A stretch of 64,000 nucleotides of DNA from Taeniopygia guttata. Taxonomy: Eukaryota; Chordata; Aves; Passeriformes; Estrildidae. The translations under genes were made by a program, and so were the position numbers. Shown here piece after piece: positions 55,411-64,000 of this stretch (the first letter of the stretch is position 1; each line of letters begins with the position of its first letter). The notes beneath the pieces were generated by a model, which was given only the letters and a program-made list of their open reading frames with translations, made no database searches and was not told the origin of the DNA. The DNA lies in assembly GCF_048771995.1 (NCBI RefSeq), contig NC_133050.1:6306001-6370000 (forward strand). Direction: 5' to 3'.

Positions 55411-56160
55411 TTTCACACCAGGCATGGTTTAAATATCAGCTGTGGGATGTTGAAATGTCACACGTGGTGATCCCCTCACATTCCTGCCCGCAGGATTCCC
55501 TGTCAGTCGATTTTTCCTGTGAAATCATCAGATTTTGGGGTTTTGCTGCTGTTACAGTGGGAGGTACCCTTTGCTCTCCACCACACCCTGATCCCTGAAC
55601 TAAAAGAAAAAAAAACTATTTAAAAAAATAATAAACAAGCTAAAAAATTAATTTTTTATTTCTTTACATCATCAGTAAAAAATTTCAAACAACAAAAAAA
55701 ATCTAAAATATTTATTTTAATTTCTATGATTTTTTTTTCCTTTTAATTCCTACAAACAAAATTTTCTTTATACCTCCACGCCCCTCTGGGATGAGCTTCC
55801 CAAATCCCACCCCTTTTATTTCCACATTTTTTTGAGGCAGCTCGAAAAAACTCCAAAAAGAAAAATAGAAAAGGGCCAAAAGTTCAACCAAAAGTGCCAG
55901 AGAACGTCCCTGGGTGGGAGCAGCTGAAAATAGAGGTGCCTGCACACCCCCAGCCCTGCTCGTGCTTCCAGAGCAGCTCCAGCTCCTGGATTTTGTATTT
56001 TTAGCCCAGCGAGGCAGGAGCTGGGGGATTGTGCTCAGCACGAGCAGGGAGAGGCACGAAACCACCAGAAAATTGGTTTATTCCTGGGATTAATGAATAT
56101 AATTGATTTTGGGAGTGTTGTCCTGAGATGCAGCAGCAGGAGCAGGTCACTCTGTGGATG
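55411..56160. other. Unique sequence, no gene seen
   Basis: Mixed-composition sequence without tandem structure. No coding or RNA gene is recognised. Confidence 0.4.
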
Positions 56161-56169
56161 ACACTGAGG

Positions 56170-57685
56170 AGGATCCTGGTCCTTTGGGGGATCAACCCAG
56201 AATGATGAACCCAAAATGAACCCAAAATGAACCCAAAATGAACCCAAAATGAACCCAAAATGAGCAGGATGCTGCTCCTTTTTGGGGCATAACCCTGATG
56301 GATCAACCCAAAATGAGCAGGATCCTGCTCCTTTGAGGGCTCAACCCAAAATGATCAACCCAAAATGAACCAACCCAAGATGACCAACCCCAAAATGAGA
56401 AGGATCCTGCTCCTTTGGGGACTCAACCCAAAATTATCAACCCAAAATGACCGACCCCAAAATGAGCAGGATCCTGCTCCTTTGGGGGATCAACCCAAAT
56501 GGATCAACCCAAAATGACCAACCCAAAATGACTGACCCCAAAATGAGCAGGATCCTGCGCCTTTGAGGGCTCAACCCAAAATGATCATCCCAAAATGAAC
56601 CCAAAATGAGCAGGATCCTGCTCCTTTGGGAGCTTAACCCAAAATGATCCACCCAAAATGAGCAGGATCCTGCCCCTTTGGGGGATCAACCCAAAATGAT
56701 CCACCCAAAATGACCGACCCCAAAATGAGCAGGATCCTGCTCTTTTGGGGTTCAGCCTAAATGGATCAACCCAAAATGAACCCAAAATGAACCCAAAATG
56801 AGCAGGATCCTGCTCCTTTGGGGGTTCAACCCAAATGGATCAACACAAAATGAACCCAAAATGAACCCAAAATGTGCAGGATTCTGCTCCTTTGGGGGAT
56901 CAACCCAAAATGATCAACCCAAAATGAACCCAAAATGAACCCAAAATGAGCAGGATCCTGCTACAATGGGAGTCCAACCCAAATGGATCAACCCAAAATG
57001 ATTAACCCAAAATGACTGACCCCAAAATGAGCAGGATCCTGCACCTTTGGGAGCCTAAACCAGATGAATCAACCCAAAATGAGCAGGATCCTGCTACAAT
57101 GGGAGCCCAAACCAGATGGATCAACCCAAAATGATTAACCCAAAATGAACCCAAAATGAACCCAAAATGAACCCAAAACGAGCAGGATCCTGCTCCTTTA
57201 GGGGCTCAACCCAAAATGATCAACCCAAAGTGAGCAGGATCCTGCTACAATGGGAGACCAACTCAAATAGACCGACCCAAAATGAGCAGGATCCTGCTCC
57301 TCTGGGGGCTCAACCCAAAATGATCAACCCAAAATGAATCCAAAATGAACCCAAAATGAGCAGGATCCTCCTCCTTTGGGGGCTCAATCCAAAATGATCA
57401 ACCCAAAATGATCAACCCAAAATGACCGACCCCAAAATGAGCGGGATTCTGCACTTTTGGGAGCCCAACCCAAAATGACCAACCCAAAATGAGCAGGATC
57501 CTGCTCCTTTGGGAGCCCAACCCAAAATGATCAACCCAAAATGACTGACCCCAAAATGAGCAGGATCCTGCCCCTTTGGGAGCCTAACCCAGATGGATCA
57601 ACCCAAAATGAGCCAGATCCCGTTCTTTTTGGAGCCCAACCCAAAATAATCAACCCAAAATGAGCAGGATCCTCCCCCTTTTGGT
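56170..57685. repeat. AACCCAAAATGAGCAGGATCCTGC minisatellite, first block
   Basis: Units of 10-12 bp (AACCCAAAATGA) and a longer AGCAGGATCCTGCTCCTTTG block, arranged in composite units of 80-130 bp. AGCAGGATCCTGCT is a 14-bp palindrome repeated throughout. Confidence 0.92.
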
Positions 57686-57689
57686 TGCC

Positions 57690-58570
57690 CAAACCCATTT
57701 CCCTTCCCTGGAGCGGGCTGAAACCACCAGAGGCGTCTTGTCCTGCTCATTGAGGATTGGAAAAGCCACTTGGGACCCCTCAGGCCTGAGGGACTTCTCA
57801 CAGCAGGGAAATGCCCACAAATCCAGGGAAAAACCAGCTGGAGGTGGTTGGAACCTCATTCCCCAGGCCGGGGCTCCTCTGGTTTAGGCTGGAGCCAAGC
57901 TGAGGAGCACAGCTGATCCCTGGATGAAGATCTGGGTTGTCCTGCCAGCTCTGAGAGGGCAGATTTGGAGATCTGCAGAGCAAAACGGAGCTTTGAGCTG
58001 AGTTTGAGCTCAGCAGTGCCCGGGGGTTCCTAGGTAAGCGCCAACCCTGGCAGTGTCACTGCTGTTGTCACTTTATCAGCCTGCTGCAATCTGCTTTTCT
58101 GCTATATTTGCCTGTTTATAATTAGCCCGCTGGGTTTGCTGTTCTCTCGCTTTTCTTATCTGGCTCCTGACAGTTTTCGAGATGGCTCCATCTTCAATCT
58201 CTCTTCTTTAAGAAAAGAAACTCTTCCCCAGCTCCCTTTGAAGCTCAGCACTGCGGGGAGAGCGCCAGGCTTAGCGCTCCCAGAGAAAGGGACAATTAGG
58301 TGGCAGCAAACATTTAATTATCAAATGGATTTGGTGCTTCTCACGGTGCCTGCAGTTAAGCAGGTGCCTCACACGCAGAGATCCTTCAAATATCAGATGT
58401 GAGGAGGCTTTGAGAGCTCACCCAAAGGAGCTGATGAGAGCGTTGAGGCTGTGAACGAGTTTTCAGCACAAGGCTGGGAGAGGTTTGCACCTGCAGGGAG
58501 CAGCTTCCAGGTCACTGCACACCTGGCTCGGGGCACAGGGGACCTGCTCCTGCCTGGAAAAGCTTCCATC
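57690..58570. other. Unique island between two blocks of the same minisatellite
   Basis: Starts with a segment (57690-57790) that recurs at 61182-61275 after the second array. Then about 0.7 kb of unique sequence with no recognised gene. Confidence 0.5.
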
Positions 58571-58574
58571 GATG

Positions 58575-61172
58575 GCACTGACCAGGATTCTGCTCCTTTG
58601 GGAGCACAAAGGAAATGGATTGACCCAAAATGAGCAGGAGCCTGATCCTTTGGGAGCCCAAAGTAAATGGAGCAACCCCAAAATGAGCAGGATCCTGATC
58701 CTTTTGGGAGCCAAACCCAAAATGATCAACCCAAAATGAGCAGGATCCTGATCCTTTGGGAGCCCAAAGTAAATGGAGCAACCCCAAAATGAGCAGGAGC
58801 CTGCTCCTTTTGGAGCCCAAAGTAAATGGAGCAACCCCAAAATGAGCAGGATCCTGATCCTTTGGAAGCCCAACCCAAAATGATCAACCCAAAAAGAGCA
58901 GGATCCTGATCCTTTGGGAGCCCAAAGTAAATGGATTGACCCCAAAATGAGCAGGATCCTGATCTTTTGGAAGCCCAACCCAAAATGACTGACCCCAAAA
59001 TGACCGACCCAAAATTACCAACCCCAAATGAACCAACCCAAAATGGACCAACCCAAAATGACTGACCCCAAAATGACCAACCCAAAATGGACTAACCCAA
59101 AATGACCAACCCAAAATGGACCAACCCAAAAAGACCAACCCCAAAATGAGCAGGATCCTGATCCTTTTGGAAGCCCAACCCAAAATGACCGACCCAAAAT
59201 GGACCAACCCAAAATGACTGACCCAAAATGAGCAGGATCCTGCACCTTTTGGAGCTCAACCCAAAATGACCAACCCAAAATGGACCAACCCAAAATGACT
59301 GACCCCAAAATGACCAACCCAAAAAGACCGACCCCAAAACGAGCAGGATCCTGCACCTTTGGGAGCCCAACCCAAAATGACCAAGATCCTGCTCTTTTGG
59401 AGCCCAACCCAAAATGGACCAACCCAAAATGACTGACCCCAAAATAAGCAGGATCCTGATCCTTTGGGAGCCCAACCCAAAATTACCAACCCCAAAATGG
59501 ACCAACCCAAAATGACCGACCCCAAAACGAGCAGGATCCTGATCCTTTGGGAGCCAAACCCAAAATGATCAACCCAAAACGAGCAGGATCCTGATCCTTT
59601 GGGAGCCCAAAGTAAATGGATTGACCCAAAATGAGCAGAATCCTGATCCTTTGGAAGCCCAACCCAAAATGACTGACCCCAAAATGACCGACCCAAAATG
59701 GACCAACCCAAAATGACCAACCCCAAAATGGACCAACCCAAAATGACTGACCCAAAATGAGCAGGATCCTGATCCTTTGGAAGCCCAACCCAAAATGACT
59801 GACCCCAAAATGACCAACCCAAAATGGACCAACACAAAATGAGCGACCCAAAATGAGCAGGATCCTGCACCTTTGGGAGCCCAACCCATAATGACTGACC
59901 CCAAAATTACCAACCCCAAAATGGACCAACCCAAAATGGACCAACCCAAAATGACCAACCCAAAATGGACTAACCCAAAATGACCGACCCAAAATGAGCA
60001 GGATCCTGCACCTTTGGGAGCCCAACCCAAAGTGACCAACCCCAAAATGGACCAACCCAAAATGACTGACCCAAAATGAGGAGGATTCTGCTCCTTTTGG
60101 AGCCCAAAGTAAATGGACCAACCCAAAATGACTGATCCCAAAATGAGCAGGATCCTGCTCCTTTTGGGAACCCAACCCAAAATGACCAACCCCAAAATGA
60201 GCAGGATCCTGCACTTTTTGGAACCTAACCCAGAATGACCAACCCAAAATGGACCAACCCAAAATGACCAACCCCAAAACGAGCAGGATCCTGATCCTTT
60301 GGGAGCCCAACTCCAAATGACCAACCCAAAATGACCAAGATCCTGCTCCTTTTGGAGCCCAACCCAAAATGACAAATCCAAAATGACTAACCCCAAAATG
60401 AGCAGGATCCTGATCCTTTGGGAGCCCAACCCCAATGGACAAACCCAAAATGACCAACCCAAATGGACCAGGGTCCTGCTTCTTTGGGAGCCCAACCCAA
60501 AACAACCAAGATCCTACTCTTTTTGGGAGCCCAACCTAAATGGACCATCCCCAAAATGACCAAGATTCTGCTCCTTTTGGAGCCCAACCCAAAATGGACC
60601 GACCCAAAATGACCAACCCCAAAATGAGCAGGATCCTGATCCTTTTGGGAGCCAAACCCAAAATGATCAACCCAAAATGAGCAGGATCCTGATCTTTTGG
60701 AAGTTCAACCCAAAATGACTGACCCCAAAATGAACCAACCCAAAATGGACCAACCCAAAATGACCGACCCAAAATGGACCAACCCAAAATGACCGACCCA
60801 AAATGAGCAGGATCCTGATCCCTTTGGGAGCCCAACCCAAAATGACTGACCCCAAAATGAACCAACCCAAAATGGACCAACCCAAAATGACCGACCCCAA
60901 AATGAGCAGAATCCTGCACCTTTCGGAGCTCAACCCGAAATGGACCAACCCAAAATGACCAACCCCAAAATGAGCAGGATCCTGCTCCTTTGGGAGCCCA
61001 ACCCAAAATGGACCAACCCAAAATGGACCAACCCAAAATGACTGACCCCAAAATGAGCAGGATCCTGCTCCTTTGGAAGCCCAACCCAAAAATGACTGAC
61101 CCCAAAATTACCAACCCCAAAATGGACTAACCCAAAATGACCGACCCCAAAATGAGCAGGATCCTGTGAGCC
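58575..61172. repeat. AACCCAAAATGAGCAGGATCCTG minisatellite, second block, 2.6 kb
   Basis: Same family as 56170-57685, with more AACCCAAAATGGACC and GACCCCAAAATGACC units and recurring AGCCCAAAGTAAATGGA segments. It is the longest array of the window. Confidence 0.92.
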
Positions 61173-61181
61173 CAACCCATT

Positions 61182-61500
61182 TCCCTCCACTGGAGTGGGC
61201 TGAAGCCACCAGGGGTGTCTTGTCCTGCTCACCGGGGAGTGGAAAAAGCATTTGGGACCCCTCGGTCCCAAATGATTTCTCTCTGAGGGGAGATTTCTCT
61301 CTGAGGGGAGAAATCCCAGCCCCAGGATGGAGAGGAGGACGCCACAGATCCCCTCTGTGAATTTTAGAGACGAGGCTGCCGGAGCTCCCAGGAAAACTGT
61401 CAACAAAATCTGATTTTTTCCAGGAAAACAGCAGCACGGCCCGGATACAAAGCAGGAAACAGAGGCACAAAACTCCCTGCAGCTCTGTTTCATCCCAGGA
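61182..61500. other. Unique sequence starting with a copy of the 57690 segment
   Basis: GGCTGAAGCCACCAGGGGTG and TCTTGTCCTGCTCACCGGGG parallel 57716-57755. The repeat block and its right flank were therefore duplicated together. Confidence 0.6.
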
Positions 61501-61539
61501 TGACCTCAGAGATCTTTTTCTGTTCCTTTTTTGTCAAAG

Positions 61540-62000
61540 ATTAAATATGTGAGACGCCATTTCTCATTCGGATTCAGATATTTATTAGTTCTTATTTTTA
61601 TTACAGACTTACAAAACTGTGAGTTCTACAGCGCTTCACTCTAACAGACTAAAAATGGAGCTTTATTTCTCTCTCTCCGAGGTCTTTTAAGGATAAACTG
61701 TTTAATTAAGGAACGACACCTCAATTATTTTTACTTTTGACCTAATAACTAACGACCTGTGGCCCGTCATGCCAGACTTTTTAATCTAATTACACAAAAC
61801 CAACCAAATCCATGGAGGAGATGGTGAAGGTGAAGAAGAAGAAGGAGAAGGTGAAGAAAAAGGAGAAGGAGAAAATGAAGAAAGAAAAGAAGGTGAAGAA
61901 GAAGGACCAGGCTTTGCCCCAAAACCTCCATCTTGCTTTATATATATTACTATATTCCAAACCCTTAAAATCTAAGTTTTCCACCCTGTGATCTCACACA
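61540..62000 (-). mobile_element. LTR-like sequence (minus strand)
   Basis: On the minus strand, TATATATAAAGCAAGATGGAG gives a TATA-like box near 61930-61950. AATAAAAATAAGAACTAATA near 61580-61600 gives poly(A) signals. A purine-rich GAAGAAGG/AAGGAG stretch lies between. An old solo LTR is likely; the family is not named. Confidence 0.45.
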
Positions 62001-62819
62001 CTTCTAATCAAACTCCACATCCATAATCTCAATTCTATCATTAATTTTGGAAGCTTTGGCCTCAGGTCAAATGCAGTGTTCTCCTGGGAGCCAGAGTCTG
62101 CCAGCACAGAAAATCTAAAATTCTCAGTAACCAGGGCTCCAACATTTTTCAACCTAAAAAATTTTAAATCCCATGTTTTTGTCTCGGATATCCCAGCACC
62201 ACCTTGTCCTTGTCCCTGCCCAGGTAACACCCACCCCCTGAGCCTGAAATTCCAGCAGGAATCATCCTGGGATTTTCACCAAGCACCAGGCAGGAATTTT
62301 TGCCAACAAAAAAAGAGCTTCTCCCGCTCTCCACCGCCAGTTCCCTCCTCAGCTCTGCCACTCCAGACTCCTCAGCCCTGACCATCTGCGCCAGGGCCAG
62401 GCCAGCTCTGGGAAATGCAAAAAAAATAAAAAATATTGATTAAATCAGGCTGTTGAGCCACTTCCTAATGCGATTTCCCAAACATTTCGTGGTTCATCTG
62501 GGAATTTCTGTTCTGGTCTTGCAGGGAACAGCACATCCCTAGGACAGAGGGACAGGCCTCACAAATCCACGTTGATTCCCCGAGTCTCATCCTTCAGGAA
62601 CTCCACGTCCCTTCCTGCATCTCCTGAGCATTGCAAGGTTGAACCACGTCCAGATCTGGTGGTATTTGAGACATGGAGAAAGTTTGGGTTGTTTTTGGTT
62701 TTTTGTTTTTTTGTTTTTCTGTTAAATGTCAATTTGGGCTTTACAAACCCTCACCTCCCTCCTGATGGAGCAGCAGGGCCACAAAAGTGGGGAAGGGTCT
62801 GGAAGGGGAAGGTTTGGAG

Positions 62820-63150
62820 TGAGTGAAGGCACTTGGTTTGTCCAGCTGGAGAAGACACCGAGGAGAAACTCAGCTTCTCCTGAGGGTCAGCTCCGCTCTA
62901 TGACCAGGACAGGATTTAAGGAATGGCTGGAGCTGTGCCAAGGGCGGGTTTGGGTTGGATTTTAGGGATTTTCATCCTTCCCCCAGAGGGTGGTGGCACT
63001 GACCAGGGAATGCTCAGAGCTCCAAAGCTGCCAGAGCTCCAGGAGAGCTTGGACAGGGTGGGGTTGTTGGGGTGTCTGTGCAGGACCTGGGGCTGGACTC
63101 GATGATCCTTGTGGGTCCTTCCAGCTCAGAAAATTCTGTGATTTCAATGC
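62820..63150 (+). mobile_element. CR1 LINE 3' end (plus strand)
   Basis: Contains GTCCAGCTGGAGAAGACACC, CCCAGAGGGTGGTGGCACTG and GCTGGACTCGATGATCCTTG, ending GGTCCTTCCAGCTCAGAAAA TTCTGTGATTTC, the typical 3' end of avian CR1. Confidence 0.9.
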
Positions 63151-63242
63151 TTGGTCTCCCCTTTGAATTCCCAAACCTTTCCAGAAAGTTCCTCTCCACC
63201 ACCTCCTAGGAAAGAACCCAAACACAAGCCCTGCCTTCCAGG

Positions 63243-63320
63243 CAATCTGATTTTTAAATCTGATTTTTCAATCTGATTTTTCAATCTGATTTTTAAATCT
63301 GATTTTTAAATCTGATTTTT
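63243..63320. repeat. (ATCTGATTTTTA)n short tandem repeat
   Basis: Six units of TCTGATTTTTAAA or TCTGATTTTTCAA. Confidence 0.9.
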
Positions 63321-63744
63321 TAGCCCAAACCGAACTTGTGTGAGGCTTGAAGGCCAAAATGGGCTCCTGCTGCTGCTACGGTTCCTCCCCGGTTCTCTTC
63401 CTGCTGGTTCAGACACACGCAGTTCCCAGAGAGCCAAAAATCCCTTGGAGACGGAGCACGGGAGCTTTGCTCGTGGCTGGAGAGCGCAGCTGAAGCGAGG
63501 CATTAATTCCACTTACAGGATGGAATTGGCAGCGGAGCAACTGAATTTTCCGTCCAGCTCTAAAGTGCTCTCAAAGTGATCTAATTTATCACTGCGGCAG
63601 CAGCAGCAGCCAGTCAAAGGCTGTCCCAGCTCCCTGCCTCTGCCGTGGCCTGAGGAGATGACTTCAGCAGCAGATGGATCCAAATTCTTCGTCTGGGTCC
63701 TCACCAGACCTCGGTTCTGGCAGAGCTGAGCTTGGGTTTTGTGC

Positions 63745-63975
63745 TTCAAACCTCCACAGGATGAGGAACGGCCTCAGGTCGGACATCGGGAGGAATTTCG
63801 CCTTGGAAGGGGCTGCCCAGGGGGGGTTTGGGGTGTCCAGACTCCCCAAACCACCTGGAGGTGACCAAGGAAGGTGTGGAGGTGGCACTGGGCTGGTGAC
63901 AAGTCCATCCTGGACTCGATGGTCGTGCAGAGCTTTTCCAACCTCAGCGAGTCCATCATTCCGTGATCCTTGGAG
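63745..63975 (+). mobile_element. CR1 LINE 3' end (plus strand), second copy
   Basis: GGGAGGAATTTCGCC, GGGGCTGCCCAGGGGGGG, CATCCTGGACTCGATGGTCG and GAGCTTTTCCAACCTCAGCG fit CR1. The end CATTCCGTGATCC is the octamer-type terminus. Confidence 0.85.
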
Positions 63976-64000
63976 TCCAGGATCTGCTCAGAGGGGATTT

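Noticed and set aside
57660-57887. Possible small coding region in the unique island between two arrays
   Set aside because: A short frame with no splice sites or recognised homology; the same segment recurs at 61.2 kb with frame-disrupting differences.

Overview
The window is vertebrate, almost certainly avian, nuclear DNA. Three protein-coding genes have short, well-conserved exons with canonical GT-AG borders. CR1 LINE ends of the avian type, betaretrovirus-like LTR leaders and minisatellite-saturated introns fit a bird microchromosome, and the repeat types look passerine. Human orthologues of the genes lie in 1q21-q23, the segment I associate with chicken chromosome 25.

Layout. From 1 to about 6.3 kb are the 3' exons and 3' UTR of ENSA (+); exon 1 lies to the left of the window. 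Two minisatellite blocks (6.4-9.1 kb) and a promoter-proximal array (9.36-9.9 kb) lead to MCL1 (+, 10259-18196), which is complete: three exons joining in frame to 319 codons. Its two introns and its 3' UTR are almost entirely tandem repeats. More G-rich arrays (20-24.4 kb) and a partly duplicated LTR/leader of an endogenous betaretrovirus-like element (about 24.8-26.3 kb) follow. Next is GLMP on the minus strand (27206-35506), complete: six exons joining in frame to 391 codons. Its introns are filled with arrays and LTR-like elements. From 36 to 64 kb I see no protein-coding gene. That stretch holds one intact tRNA-Arg(UCU) gene (39266-39339, minus), a long series of minisatellites, CR1 fragments, LTR-like elements and a few unique islands.

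The genes are not an operon. ENSA (PP2A-B55 inhibitor at mitosis) and MCL1 (anti-apoptotic BCL2 protein) keep their ancestral order and orientation. GLMP (lysosomal membrane glycoprotein) sits next to MCL1 here, although it is several Mb away in human.

The most unusual aspect is how far tandem amplification has captured functional gene borders. GLMP intron 1 carries eight extra copies of the exon-1 end plus its 5' splice site. The GLMP stop-codon region is present three times in a 60-bp repeat. MCL1 exon 1 carries an in-frame 12-bp coding repeat, and the MCL1 3' UTR starts with about 1 kb of an 18-bp repeat. The long open frames in the arrays follow from stop-free repeat units and are not treated as genes. 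Coordinates of repeats are by eye and approximate at the edges; no alignment or database search was run.
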